Shown here: positions 1 through 9,225 of the stretch, piece by piece
Numbering within the stretch: the stretch's first letter is position 1
Layout of the letters: every line of letters begins with the position of its first letter
DNA from: Chitinophagaceae bacterium
GTDB lineage: Bacteria > Bacteroidota > Bacteroidia > Chitinophagales > Chitinophagaceae
NCBI GenBank assembly: GCA_016715365.1
Contig: JADKAM010000004.1
Location: 310,001-374,000 of the forward strand
Direction of reading: 5' to 3'
DNA: 64,000 nt
The notes under the pieces: model-generated
What the model saw: only the letters and a program-made list of their open reading frames with translations
Told to the model about the DNA's origin: nothing
Database searches by the model: none
Program-made: the position numbers and the translations under genes

Positions 1-113
1 TGAATGCCCTGATACAAAACGGGATTCAATCCTGCCCTTGATGCATAAATAGCTGCCGTGTATCCGGCCGGTCCCGATCCAATTATTAAACAATGAACTT
101 TTTCTGTTGACAT
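1..113 (-). CDS. trxB: Thioredoxin reductase, N-terminal fragment cut by window edge
   Basis: The reverse strand encodes 37 residues from an ATG at 113 to the window edge. They contain an FAD-binding Rossmann motif (GSGPAGYTAA) followed by IYASRAGL, which is the classic N-terminus of NADPH-dependent thioredoxin reductase. The enzyme recycles oxidised thioredoxin in the cytoplasm; a likely substrate, TrxA, is encoded at 27.3 kb. The active-site CxxC and the NADPH domain lie outside the window. Another flavin pyridine-nucleotide oxidoreductase is possible, but the motif wording fits TrxB best. Confidence 0.8.
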   Translation of the reverse strand, partial: MSTEKVHCLIIGSGPAGYTAAIYASRAGLNPVLYQGI

Positions 114-250
114 GATCTGTTGCTGTATTATTTCTTACGAATGTAAATGAATATTTTTAGTAATTGAGCTGTCACCTTTTTTTGTTGGCTGATAATAGAA
201 AACTGTTATAAAAGTTTACAATTCCTGCTGCAATTTTAAAAGCGCCATAA

Positions 251-1132
251 CTAACGGGCTATCACTTTGCCAACCAATGATGCATAACCACAAAAAGCGC
301 CGAGTGCACCGTTACTGATATTGCCAATTACTTTACCGGGCTGAGAAAAAGGATTGCCAATACTTTGCTGGTTAAACTCCCAGGTATTCCAGAAAGTAAA
401 TGAAGCCTTATCAATATTGGATAGTTTAAAAGAAATGGTATCTCCCCGTGCAAAAAATTTGTCATCACCTGTTGGTGCCGGCAGGTTACGGTCAACACCC
501 GGATCAACCTGGCCCTGGTAAGTGGTACCATCCACCACTTCATCATTAAAAACGGAATTGAAGCCGGGTAAAAAACGTTCACTGTTTTTTCTGGTAAAAT
601 ATCTTATATAATTACCCAGACCAGGAGGGTCAATGGCCCTCACCATCAATATCCTTTTAGAAGTATCCACATTTAGCGGTGGTGCTTTTGTCCACAGGCT
701 GTCGAAAATTTTTGTCAGCGCCGGAATGGTTGTTTTAGCAGTATAAACCTGTCCATCAACTTTAATGGTTAGGTTATATTGTTTATTAAACTCGCCAATG
801 AAAGCGGTAGCAAGATTAGATGAATCAATACCGTAATAATAAATGGAGTAACCATTACCCAGTGGTACTGTATATTCTTTAAACCGGTGGGTAACTGTAC
901 CGTTACTCATGGTAACCTCTGCATTATGAATAAATGAGTTGGCCAGTATATCAACACTGATGGCGCTAAAAAAACTAAGGCTGCGGCTGAGTGCAACAGT
1001 TGGTGCCTGGCCGTTTTCTATCTGTGCATCAACTACCAAAACAGGTTCGGCATATTTCAGATCAAAATCAATATCCTTTTCGCAGGATAAAAATGTGGCA
1101 CTTAAAATAAAAAGAAAAATTACTTGCTTCAT
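251..1132 (-). CDS. DUF4249 family lipoprotein
   Basis: This is a 293-residue exported lipoprotein. The signal peptide ends in a lipobox (SATFLSC, Cys17) followed by EKDIDFD, so an envelope location is predicted. The body (YAEPVLVVDAQIENG near the start, then beta-rich sequence with TMSNGTVTHRF) matches the DUF4249 family, common in Bacteroidota and often encoded near TonB-dependent receptors. No receptor gene adjoins it here. The biochemical function is unknown. The start is supported by a consensus-like promoter only 7 nt upstream of the ATG, which would give an almost leaderless mRNA. Confidence 0.8.
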   Translation of the reverse strand: MKQVIFLFILSATFLSCEKDIDFDLKYAEPVLVVDAQIENGQAPTVALSRSLSFFSAISVDILANSFIHNAEVTMSNGTVTHRFKEYTVPLGNGYSIYYYGIDSSNLATAFIGEFNKQYNLTIKVDGQVYTAKTTIPALTKIFDSLWTKAPPLNVDTSKRILMVRAIDPPGLGNYIRYFTRKNSERFLPGFNSVFNDEVVDGTTYQGQVDPGVDRNLPAPTGDDKFFARGDTISFKLSNIDKASFTFWNTWEFNQQSIGNPFSQPGKVIGNISNGALGAFCGYASLVGKVIAR

Positions 1133-1139
1133 GGGATTA

Positions 1140-1169
1140 CAAAAATAAACGATGACAGGTTGAATTCAA
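1140..1169 (-). promoter_or_regulatory. Bacteroidota-type promoter for the DUF4249 gene
   Basis: On the minus strand, TTG (1169-1167) and TATTTTTG (1147-1140) are separated by 19 nt. This matches the known Bacteroidota TTG-N19-TAnnTTTG pattern. The -7 element ends only 7 nt before the ATG. Confidence 0.55.
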
Positions 1170-1242
1170 TCATGGAGTTGTTAATATTATTAAACAATTC
1201 GGAAGCACTTAAAGTTCGAATGAATCCTTGACTTTTAAAAGC

Positions 1243-1305
1243 TGTCAGCCTGAGCTTTTCCAAGGCAGGTGTAATAATTTGCCGGCTTCGACAAGCTCAG
1301 TCTGA
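1243..1305. repeat. Imperfect inverted repeat (GTCAG..CTGAGCTT / CTTCGACAAGCTCAG family)
   Basis: The left arm 1243-1265 and right arm 1281-1305 are imperfect reverse complements of about 23-25 bp around a 15-bp AT-rich loop. The core of the right arm, CTTCGACAAGCTCAG, recurs at 12614-12628 and, with one change, inside dnaE at 24890-24904. It looks like a small dispersed palindromic element. It lies just downstream of the rpoD terminator and upstream of the DUF4249 promoter. Confidence 0.6.
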
Positions 1306-1315
1306 CAATTCACTG

Positions 1316-1349
1316 TAAAAAAAATCCTCCTGCTTTTGCAGAAGGATTC
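1316..1349 (-). terminator. Rho-independent terminator of rpoD
   Basis: Read on the minus strand, AATCCTTCTGC and GCAGGAGGATT form a stem around an AAAA loop and are followed by a run of T. It lies 22 nt past the rpoD stop codon. Confidence 0.8.
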
Positions 1350-1371
1350 AATATTATTTTCAAAGATTCTC

Positions 1372-2229
1372 TTAACCTAAGTATGCCTTTAATGCTCCAC
1401 TGTAACGGGCTTTTTGTAAGCGTTTGATCGCTCTTTCTTTAATCTGGCGGATACGTTCTTTAGTCAGATCGTATTTCTGTCCGATCTGCTCAATGGTAAC
1501 ACCATTTTCGCCATCCAGGCCAAAATACGCATTTACGATCTCTGCTTCACGTGGACTTAAAGATTTTAATACCCTGCGTATTTCATTTTTCAATGAATCG
1601 TGCATTACATCTTCATCGGTTTCATCACCACCTTTCAGCAAATCGCCCATGGCTACATCTTCGGCTTCATGCACGGGTGCATCAAGAGAAGTATGACGGG
1701 TGTTGCTTTGGAAGATGTTGTTGATCTCTGTTTCGCTCATCTCCAGTAATTCTGCTAGCTCTTCAGTTGATGGCTCACGCTCATGTTCCTGTTCAAAAGC
1801 CATGTAGGCTTTGTTAGCCTTGTTGTAAGTGCCAATTTTGTTTTGTGGCAAGCGGACTAATCTGCCCTGCTCTGCCAACGCCTGTAGTATAGATTGGCGA
1901 ATCCACCACACAGCGTAAGAAATGAATTTGAAACCTTTTGTTTCGTCAAAACGTTGTGCCGCTTTGATTAAGCCGAGGTTACCCTCGTTAATTAAATCAC
2001 TAAGAGAAAGGCCCTGGTGCTGGTACTGTTTAGCCACAGATACCACAAAACGAAGGTTGGCCTGCACCAATTTGTCCAATGCACGCTGATCTCCCATTTT
2101 GATCTTTTGGGCCAGAATGGTCTCCTCTTCAGGAGTGATCATCGAAATCTTGGAAATTTCCTGCAAATATTTCTCAACTGCCTGTGAATCACGGTTGGTA
2201 ATCTGCGTTGCGATCTTAAGTTGCCTCAT
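1372..2229 (-). CDS. rpoD: Housekeeping RNA polymerase sigma factor (RpoD/SigA)
   Basis: The 285-residue sigma-70 protein has the compact Bacteroidota primary-sigma layout with no region 1.1. Region 1.2 (DSQAVEKYLQEIS) begins near residue 14. Region 2 follows, with LVQANLRFVVSVAKQYQ, LSDLINEGNLGLIKA and the -10 recognition/melting segment GFKFISYAVWWIRQSI (about 100-116). Region 3 contains QGRLVRLP. Region 4 ends with SPREAEIV and the helix-turn-helix LTKERIRQIKERAIKRL. It directs RNA polymerase to most promoters, presumably the TAnnTTTG type seen throughout this window. It is monocistronic, with its own terminator and a long upstream region. Confidence 0.95.
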   Translation of the reverse strand: MRQLKIATQITNRDSQAVEKYLQEISKISMITPEEETILAQKIKMGDQRALDKLVQANLRFVVSVAKQYQHQGLSLSDLINEGNLGLIKAAQRFDETKGFKFISYAVWWIRQSILQALAEQGRLVRLPQNKIGTYNKANKAYMAFEQEHEREPSTEELAELLEMSETEINNIFQSNTRHTSLDAPVHEAEDVAMGDLLKGGDETDEDVMHDSLKNEIRRVLKSLSPREAEIVNAYFGLDGENGVTIEQIGQKYDLTKERIRQIKERAIKRLQKARYSGALKAYLG

Positions 2230-2332
2230 TGTCTTGTATTAGTTAGGAAATAGAACACTGAATAGACATGTTTAGTTGCGAAAACGTTGCAAATAGTTGG
2301 TTAATGCATGATTTTTCAGCTAAAAATGTGCG

Positions 2333-2340
2333 CAAAGTTA
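2333..2340 (-). promoter_or_regulatory. Candidate -7 element upstream of rpoD
   Basis: The 349-bp gap 2230-2578 between rpoD and the next gene is AT-rich and holds no convincing ORF. Its only clear signal is TAACTTTG on the minus strand, an exact TAnnTTTG match about 100 nt before the rpoD start. I see no TTG at the usual distance, so this is a partial promoter call that implies a long leader. Confidence 0.4.
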
Positions 2341-2578
2341 CAAATTTATAGCCGGATTTCATAATGAAAGTGTATAAAATTGGATGAATGGTGGATAAGA
2401 TATACCATAAAGGGAATATAATATCGGGTATGTTCTAAACAGCCGGTTTTATCCTGGTAAGTTTTTAAAGAGAAAATAGCTGATATATAAACATGCCGCT
2501 TTTAAACCTCAATGAAAGGGAACTACAAACCCAATTAACTTTTTATATTAAGAAGTTTAAGAAAGAATAAATTAATAT

Positions 2579-4300
2579 TTAATTGCCAATAAACCTAAGT
2601 CTATCCCGAAAATGCAGTGAATCTTTCTTAAAATAACGATCGGTCCATTTATTATTAGGCTGTAAGGTGCCAGTTATTGATGACTTCTTTTTGGCCATTT
2701 CCTGTACTACCCAACGGGCACGGTAATGGTCATAAATACGCATCACCTCAACGCCATAACTATCTGCAAGATCTGTATTACCCTGAATTACAAGATAGTT
2801 TTCATCGTTCTTCTGCGATGCCGGCCCCGATAAATTGTGAGAACCGCTTATTATTACCGGAGCATCGGTTGTAAAATCAACAACTACAATTTTAGTATGT
2901 ATAAGAATGTTCCCAGCCCCTGCAATGGTAGCCTCCTTTAACCAGGCCTCAAATCCGTCATTGGCAAGAGCCGTGGCAGCAAACTGGGCACTTTTATCAC
3001 GGTGAAACCCTGCAATTTTATTGGCATTGGTATTTTGAATTCCAAGGCGCAGAATGGGGTCGCCAGCCTTTCCTACAAGTGCATCCACAATTTCTTTTGG
3101 CAGTACAAAGGCGGTGGAAAAAAGTACATCGGCCCTGGCAGCATTAATTAATTTTATAAAATGGGCAAGATCCCCCTTACCTTTTCGGGGCGAAAATCCG
3201 GCAAAAAGCTGATTTTGCGGATCCATCGGATTTTTGTCTGTAATCCACTTGCTGGTAAGTGAAGTAGTTAACGCTGCATTTCCGTCACCATTCCAAACAG
3301 TATCAAATAAAGTTTCATATTCATTTGCAGTAGGATTGGACTTTTCTCCTTTTGGTGTTCTTACAATATGAACAAGATTTGCCTGCCTGAAAAGTCCGTT
3401 ATGTGTAAAGTTTGTTGAACCGCACAAAACAGTTACAGGGTGACGTTTAATGCCTGCAGCATTTTTAGTTACCTTGCTGAGTACAATGAATTTATCGTGG
3501 AATATGGAACTCGTGATACGTTCTTTTGCCTGCCCTGCATTTATAAGTAGCCCGGCATTTTCTTTATTTTCCTTAGTTTGTTTATCTCCCTTTTTTGCAT
3601 GATAAAGCAGGCGGATATTTACTCCGCGTTTTGAGGCCTCATTCACTGCCTCAACAATTTCGTGCCATTCATATTCGTAAATAGCAATGTCAAGCGCCCA
3701 TTTTTTATCCCTGGCCGACTCAATTACACTTATAATTTTTGACAAAACACCCCTGGAAAGCCAATCTTTACAACCAGGCGAAACCTTTTCCAAATCATCT
3801 ACTGTAAGTTTTGAAAATCCGCCATTTTTACGCTTATCCTCCATAAGCTTTACAGCCTCCGGAAAATTTCGCAAAAATGCCTGACTGGCACCAGCCGCAC
3901 GATTAAAAACAACATTATGAACCCCATCTTCATCAGAACTTGATGTAGTAACGGTTACCATTGGACCTTTAACAAAAGCAGGTTGCGCCGGATCCCCATA
4001 CATACCGTGAACACGATAACTATAGGTAGTTTCGTGATGAACACGGTAGTCGCTCCAACGGAATTTTTGAATGGGGGAAATATCGGTTGAGATAGGTGCC
4101 CCGGCATCGTGAGCCTGACCAGGGAAAGGCATCATTCCACTCATCCACTCCCATTTTTTTGTATCGGGATTACGCCGTTCTAAAGAAAAGCCTAAAAGAC
4201 CTTTTCTTTTGGCATCTGTAACGTTGAAAGCCAGCAAAATTCCAGTTGTTCCGGCAAATGCTTTTATTGTAATTCCGTTTTTAGCTGATTTTTTTCTCAT
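2579..4300 (-). CDS. Phospholipase D-like (HKD) superfamily protein
   Basis: The 573-residue protein has two PLD-type half-sites and no signal peptide, so it is probably cytoplasmic. An N-terminal part of about 120 residues resembles a beta-sandwich. The first half-site has H268-x-K270 and GSTN (294-297), but the Asp expected five residues after the Lys is Ser275. The second half-site is complete: H468-x-K470-x4-D475 with GSHN at 486-489. The superfamily cleaves or transfers phosphodiesters (phospholipid or nucleic acid) through a phospho-histidine. The substrate cannot be told from the sequence. The gene stands alone, with no restriction or toxin partners beside it. Confidence 0.75.
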   Translation of the reverse strand: MRKKSAKNGITIKAFAGTTGILLAFNVTDAKRKGLLGFSLERRNPDTKKWEWMSGMMPFPGQAHDAGAPISTDISPIQKFRWSDYRVHHETTYSYRVHGMYGDPAQPAFVKGPMVTVTTSSSDEDGVHNVVFNRAAGASQAFLRNFPEAVKLMEDKRKNGGFSKLTVDDLEKVSPGCKDWLSRGVLSKIISVIESARDKKWALDIAIYEYEWHEIVEAVNEASKRGVNIRLLYHAKKGDKQTKENKENAGLLINAGQAKERITSSIFHDKFIVLSKVTKNAAGIKRHPVTVLCGSTNFTHNGLFRQANLVHIVRTPKGEKSNPTANEYETLFDTVWNGDGNAALTTSLTSKWITDKNPMDPQNQLFAGFSPRKGKGDLAHFIKLINAARADVLFSTAFVLPKEIVDALVGKAGDPILRLGIQNTNANKIAGFHRDKSAQFAATALANDGFEAWLKEATIAGAGNILIHTKIVVVDFTTDAPVIISGSHNLSGPASQKNDENYLVIQGNTDLADSYGVEVMRIYDHYRARWVVQEMAKKKSSITGTLQPNNKWTDRYFKKDSLHFRDRLRFIGN

Positions 4301-4479
4301 ATTATTAAGTTTGTTTTTAGCTTTTTCACTAATGTATATAATTTAATTTCAATTTCAAAGTGAAGCGGATAATATTTTTTTCTAATAAATTAATACCGGT
4401 ATTGCTCTAATTGAAGTTTTGGTATTTTTTTTCATTTCTACAATTAATTTTCATTTCACAAATCCTTCAATCTGCTTCT

Positions 4480-4487
4480 TATATTTG
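4480..4487 (+). promoter_or_regulatory. Candidate -7 element just upstream of threonine aldolase
   Basis: TATATTTG matches TAnnTTTG and ends 4 nt before the ATG at 4492. It supports that start and argues against the longer in-frame start at 4411, which would place the promoter inside the gene. No clear TTG is seen at -33. Confidence 0.4.
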
Positions 4488-4491
4488 TCTA

Positions 4492-5511
4492 ATGATAACA
4501 GACCTCCGTTCAGACACTTTCACTAAACCATCACCAGCCATGCTGGAAGCCATGTTTAAAGCACCCGTTGGGGATGATGTTTTTGGGGAAGATCCTTCCA
4601 TCAATAAATTAGAAGCCATGGCTGCAGCTATGTTTGGAATGCAGGCCGCCATTTTTTGCCCAAGCGGAACCATGACGAATCAGATTGCCATAAAATGCCA
4701 TACCCAACCGGGCGATGAAGTGATTTGCGATAAAGTGAGCCATGTATACATTTATGAGGGAGGTGGTATTGCTTTTAACAGCAGTTGCCAGGTAAAAGCT
4801 TTGGATGGAAACCGGGGAAGCATTACAGCAGACCAGGTTATGGAATCTATTAATCCCGATGATGTGCATAAAGCCAGAACCAGCCTGGTTAGCCTTGAAA
4901 ATACAGCCAACCGGGGTGGTGGAAGCTGCTATGAATTTAATGAAATTCAATTGATTAAGAACGTTTGCTTAGAAAATAAATTAAATCTGCATTTAGATGG
5001 TGCCAGGCTTTGGAATGCACTGGTAGCTAAAAATGAAAGCCCAAAACAATATGGTGAGGTTTTCGATTCTATATCCATTTGCCTGAGTAAAGGGATGGGT
5101 ACGCCGGTTGGCAGCCTGTTGTTGGGCAAAACCGATTTTATTAAAAAGGCCCGCCGGGTGCGTAAGGTTTTTGGCGGTGGCATGCGGCAAGCCGGTTATT
5201 TGGCAGCAGCCGGTATTTATGCGCTCGAGAATAATATTGAAAGGCTTGAAGAAGATCATCTACACGCAAAACAAATTGCTGCTGCTTTAGCAAAGAAAGA
5301 CTTTGTTGGAAAAATAATGCCCGTTGAAACCAATATTGTGATTTTTGAAATAACCGGGTCTTCATACACTGCAAAAACATTTTGTGAAAAGCTGGCTAAG
5401 CATGATATTTTATGCCTGACCATTTCTGCAACACAGGTAAGGATGGTTACCCATCTCGATTTTACTAAAGAAATGCTAAAAAAACTGATTGAGGTTATTG
5501 AGGCATTGTAA
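4492..5511 (+). CDS. ltaE: Low-specificity L-threonine aldolase
   Basis: This PLP enzyme of 339 residues cleaves L-threonine or L-allo-threonine to glycine and acetaldehyde. It begins MITDLRSDTFTKP and continues with GDDVFGEDP, the family's N-terminal signature. The PLP lysine is K200 in SICLSKGMGTPVGS, and HLDGARLWNA provides the Asp that contacts the PLP pyridine nitrogen. Length and motif order match the beta-eliminating lyase family. The frame is open to 4411, but those 27 extra residues are not conserved-looking, and a candidate promoter lies between. The enzyme is cytosolic; no operon partner is evident. Confidence 0.93.
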   Translation: MITDLRSDTFTKPSPAMLEAMFKAPVGDDVFGEDPSINKLEAMAAAMFGMQAAIFCPSGTMTNQIAIKCHTQPGDEVICDKVSHVYIYEGGGIAFNSSCQVKALDGNRGSITADQVMESINPDDVHKARTSLVSLENTANRGGGSCYEFNEIQLIKNVCLENKLNLHLDGARLWNALVAKNESPKQYGEVFDSISICLSKGMGTPVGSLLLGKTDFIKKARRVRKVFGGGMRQAGYLAAAGIYALENNIERLEEDHLHAKQIAAALAKKDFVGKIMPVETNIVIFEITGSSYTAKTFCEKLAKHDILCLTISATQVRMVTHLDFTKEMLKKLIEVIEAL

Positions 5512-5564
5512 TTGTTGCAAAAACGCATCGACGCCACTTTTACCTAACCAAAATCAAACCAACA

Positions 5565-6452
5565 ATGAAACTACAAACCATTTTTGCAGTGGCTTCTGCT
5601 ATTGTTTTATTCAGTTCCTGCCAAAAAAATGCCGACGATCCCACACCCATCAATACCGGTACGGCAAAAGTTAATTTCATTTTTAAATTTGATTCCACAC
5701 AGGTGCGGCTTAATGCTATCGGGCAGCCTGCTCCTATGCCTGCCGGTAATGCAGGCCAGTCGCCCCGCTTTAATACCATGAGTGCTCATTATGTTGAACT
5801 GGCGCCATCACCCTTTACAGCTTTGGGAGCCGGCGCCATTTTATATAAGGCACCTCAGGTTACCACCGGGGGCGCTACAGCTATTGATTTTACCAATTCG
5901 AAATTTGCAGGAAATAACCAGGTATTTTTAAGTGTACCGGTTAAAGATTTTGCGGCCGGTACCTACACCTGGCTGCGGGTTTCACTCGCTTACCAGAATT
6001 ACAATATTTACATGAATGCCCTTGGACAAACCATTGATGCAACGCTTGCATCTTTTATTGGCTTCAATACCTACCTGAGTAATTATAAAGTGAAGGATTC
6101 TACCGTAAACGTAAATGCCAATAAATTACAGGGTTACTGGGCTTTGGAAGGAAAGGTTTTCGGAATCGGTTTTTTAAGCCAGGGCCAGGCTCCTCCGGGA
6201 GCAACAACAGTGCCCAATCCTTTATTTGCCTCTTCGCCAATACCAGCAGGCTCATGCCTGGTTACGGGGCAATTTGCAACACCGCTAATTGTAACCGGTA
6301 ACGAAACTGCTGATATCAATGTGATTGTTTCCTTATCCATCAACAAAAGTTTTGAGTGGATTGATGCAGATCATAACGGCACCTACGACCCCAACAATGG
6401 CGATGCCGTTATTGATATGGGTATCAGGGGAATGATCCCAAAAATTCAATAA
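5565..6452 (+). CDS. Hypothetical lipoprotein
   Basis: The 295-residue protein has a lipoprotein signal (IVLFSSC, Cys20) followed by a Gln/Lys/Asn/Asp-rich linker. The rest is beta-rich with no family I can name. Near the C-terminus, DADHNGTYDPNNGD resembles a Ca2+-binding or dockerin-like acidic loop. Only two cysteines occur, the lipid Cys and one in SCLVTGQF. It follows threonine aldolase by 53 nt, and its own terminator lies 21 nt downstream. Function unknown; envelope location inferred. Confidence 0.75.
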   Translation: MKLQTIFAVASAIVLFSSCQKNADDPTPINTGTAKVNFIFKFDSTQVRLNAIGQPAPMPAGNAGQSPRFNTMSAHYVELAPSPFTALGAGAILYKAPQVTTGGATAIDFTNSKFAGNNQVFLSVPVKDFAAGTYTWLRVSLAYQNYNIYMNALGQTIDATLASFIGFNTYLSNYKVKDSTVNVNANKLQGYWALEGKVFGIGFLSQGQAPPGATTVPNPLFASSPIPAGSCLVTGQFATPLIVTGNETADINVIVSLSINKSFEWIDADHNGTYDPNNGDAVIDMGIRGMIPKIQ

Positions 6453-6472
6453 AAATAAACTTACTATATTCA

Positions 6473-6502
6473 AAACGTCCTGCCAAAAGCGGGGCGTTTT
6501 TG
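6473..6502 (+). terminator. Rho-independent terminator after the 5.6-kb lipoprotein gene
   Basis: AAACGTCCTGC pairs with GCGGGGCGTTT (with G-U pairs) around CAAAA, followed by TTTT. Confidence 0.7.
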
Positions 6503-6548
6503 TTGTACATGCTATATCTTCGTAACCTCCCAATCACCAATCAAAACA

Positions 6549-7187
6549 ATGATGCATCCTTTTGAAGAATTATTGCAGGATAATAAAGCATGGGCAGCCC
6601 AAATGCTGGCAAATGATCCTGATTTTTTTAATAAATTATCGGGCCTTCAAACCCCTGAGTTTTTATGGATCGGTTGCAGCGACAGCCGTGTGCCTGCCAA
6701 TCAGATAACCAATACACAACCCGGCGAAATTTTTGTACACCGCAACGTGGCCAACCTGGTTATCAATACAGATGTGAACCTGTTAAGCGTTTTGGATTAT
6801 GCAGTTAATCACTTAAAAGTAAAACATGTTATTGTTTGTGGTCACTATGGTTGCGGAGGTATAAAAGCATCCATGAGTAAAACCGATTATAAACCGGTGT
6901 TGAATATGTGGCTGCGTAACATTAAAGATGTTCACCGCCTGCACCGGGAAGAGCTTGATAGTATTACTGATGAAGACCAGAAGTTTGACCGCCTGACAGA
7001 ATTGAATGTACAGGAACAGATATTCAACCTGGCAAAAACTTCCATCATTCAGCGGGCCTGGAAAGAAGAACAAAGGCCTGAGTTGCATGGGTGGGTTTAT
7101 GGGCTAAAGGACGGTATCATTAAGCCTGTATATGAAATGAAAGCAGGCACACATATCGATCCTTTGTACGAATATGAAAATCTGTAG
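6549..7187 (+). CDS. can: Beta-class carbonic anhydrase
   Basis: The 212-residue zinc enzyme interconverts CO2 and bicarbonate in the cytoplasm. Zinc ligands are visible as C43 in IGCSDSRVP and as H99 and C102 in VCGHYGCGG. The D45-R47 dyad of the active site is present. IFVHRNVANLV and LDYAVNHLKVKHVIVCGH are textbook beta-CA sequence. Length matches the E. coli Can type. It is preceded by a terminator and followed by pgi in the same direction with a 50-nt gap. Confidence 0.95.
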   Translation: MMHPFEELLQDNKAWAAQMLANDPDFFNKLSGLQTPEFLWIGCSDSRVPANQITNTQPGEIFVHRNVANLVINTDVNLLSVLDYAVNHLKVKHVIVCGHYGCGGIKASMSKTDYKPVLNMWLRNIKDVHRLHREELDSITDEDQKFDRLTELNVQEQIFNLAKTSIIQRAWKEEQRPELHGWVYGLKDGIIKPVYEMKAGTHIDPLYEYENL

Positions 7188-7237
7188 CAGCGTTGTTATA
7201 TTCCTGATTCCTAATTCTTCAATTTTAATTAAAAAAC

Positions 7238-8831
7238 ATGTTCCCAAAAATAAACCCTACCACTACCCCATCCTGGCAGGCATTACAGCAGCATAAACAG
7301 CTTTTTGAAAATGTACAGATGAAGGATCTTTTTTTTTAACGATGCGGAAAGGTTTGACAGGTTCTCAATCAAAATGGATGATATCCTTTTTGATTATTCT
7401 AAAAATATCATCACCGAAAATACAGTTGAAATTTTACTGGAACTGGCTGCAGATTGCAAACTAACAGAAGCCATGGAAGCCATGTTTACCGGCGAAAAAA
7501 TTAATGGTACAGAAAACCGTGCAGTGCTTCATACAGCTTTAAGAAATTTTTCGGGCAAACCGGTTTTAACTGATGGTACAGATGTGATGCCGGCCATTAA
7601 AAATGTGCTGGAGCAAATGAAAAGTTTTTGTGCAGCTGTACATAGTGGAGAATGGAAAGGCTATACCGGTAAAAAAATAAAATACATTGTAAACATCGGC
7701 ATTGGTGGCAGCGACCTTGGGCCTGTAATGGTAACAGAAGCTTTAAAGCCTTACTGGGTTGATGGCATTGAAACATATTTTGTAAGTAATGTAGATGGTA
7801 CGCACATAATTGAGACACTGAAAAAAGTTAAGGCAGATGAAACCCTCTTCTTAATTGCCAGTAAAACCTTTACCACCCAGGAAACCATGACCAATGCCCA
7901 TACTGCCAGGGATTGGTTTTTGCAGCAGTCAAAAGATGTGGAACATGTTGCCAAACATTTTGCTGCACTCAGCACCAATGAAAAGGAAGTAATAAAATTT
8001 GGTATCGATCCTAAGAACATGTTTGTATTTTGGGATTGGGTTGGCGGCCGGTACAGTTTATGGAGTGCCATTGGTTTATCCATTGCTTTAACCATTGGAT
8101 ACAAAAATTTTGAAGCGTTATTGAAAGGTGCCCATGCCACTGACAATCATTTCAGAGAAACTGACTTTGATAAAAATATTCCGGTACTAATGGCTTTGAT
8201 CGGCATCTGGTATGGCAATTTTTTTGGTACAACCAGCGAAGCCATTTTGCCTTACGATCAATACCTGCACCGCTTTGCAGCCTATTTTCAACAGGGTAAT
8301 ATGGAAAGCAATGGCAAGTATATTGACCGTAACGGAGAGAAAGTAACCTATGCAACCGGCCCTGTTATTTGGGGAGAGCCAGGTACCAATGGCCAACATG
8401 CTTTTTATCAACTCATACACCAGGGCACACAAATAATCCCCTGCGATTTTATTGCGGCGGCCATCAGCCACAATCCTGCCGGCGATCATCATCCAAAACT
8501 GATGAGTAATTTCTTTGCTCAAACGGAAGCTTTGATGAATGGAACAGAGAACGAAAATCCATACCGGGTTTTTGAAGGAAACCGGCCAACCAATTCAATT
8601 TTGGTAAAACAGATCACACCCTTTAGTTTGGGCCAATTAATTGCTTTGTATGAGCACAAAATATTTGTACAGGGTGTTATCTGGAATATTTACAGTTTTG
8701 ATCAGTGGGGAGTGGAACTGGGAAAGGTTTTAGCTAACAAGATATTGCCTGAACTGGAGCATGATGAGCATATTATTTCACACGACCCTTCAACGAATAA
8801 TTTAATAAATGCCTTTAAACAAATGCGATAA
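7238..8831 (+). CDS. pgi: Glucose-6-phosphate isomerase, interrupted by a 1-base frameshift
   Basis: This enzyme interconverts glucose-6-phosphate and fructose-6-phosphate. The long frame 7374-8831 carries IGIGGSDLGPVMV, the first PGI signature (WVGGRYSLWSAIG) and the second (FDQWGVELGK). It starts too late for the family. An ATG at 7238 opens the expected N-terminus (MFPKINPTTTPSWQALQQH) but runs into TAA right after a run of nine T at 7329-7337. With eight T the frame continues as MKDLFFNDAERFDRFSIK into the main frame, giving 530 residues, near the usual bacterial length. Annotated as one gene. An ATG at 7374 could start a truncated product, but it would lack about 45 conserved residues. 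Confidence 0.93.
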
Positions 8832-8868
8832 TTTGCTCATTTCAGTTAACTTTAGGTAAATCAATGTT

Positions 8869-9198
8869 ATGAAAGCAATCTACTTTTCTGCTGCGTTATT
8901 GTTTATTACTTTGTCTGCGCTAGGGCAAACTGATTTTTTAAACCGCCCTGTTTCGCCTCATTTGAATAACAATATGTTTACCTGGAAAAATAAGCAACCA
9001 ATTGCACCGATACATAATTCCCTTCAGCATAACATCCTAATATTACCACAGGATAATATGCCTTGTTTTGTACCCGATATATCATCCATTGCAGTCATGC
9101 CCGTTCTTAAAACGGTTTCGCCATACCAGGTAATTCCTAATCCGTATTTTAAATACAACGGCTCAGCCGAAAGTACTGTTAACTCATTGCCAAGATAA
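8869..9198 (+). CDS. Small secreted protein of unknown function
   Basis: A 109-residue ORF starts 37 nt after pgi. It has a clear signal peptide (AIYFSAALLFITLSALGQ) and a short mature part rich in Asn, Pro and Ser with a single cysteine. No domain is recognised. The coding call rests on the signal peptide and the position between well-defined genes. Confidence 0.6.
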   Translation: MKAIYFSAALLFITLSALGQTDFLNRPVSPHLNNNMFTWKNKQPIAPIHNSLQHNILILPQDNMPCFVPDISSIAVMPVLKTVSPYQVIPNPYFKYNGSAESTVNSLPR

Positions 9199-9225
9199 AA
9201 ATCAATTAATCATTTCGCTTTTTAA

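Noticed and set aside
4411..4491. In-frame N-terminal extension of threonine aldolase
   Set aside because: The 27 extra residues are hydrophobic and out of character for this cytosolic family, and a promoter-like element lies at 4480-4487.
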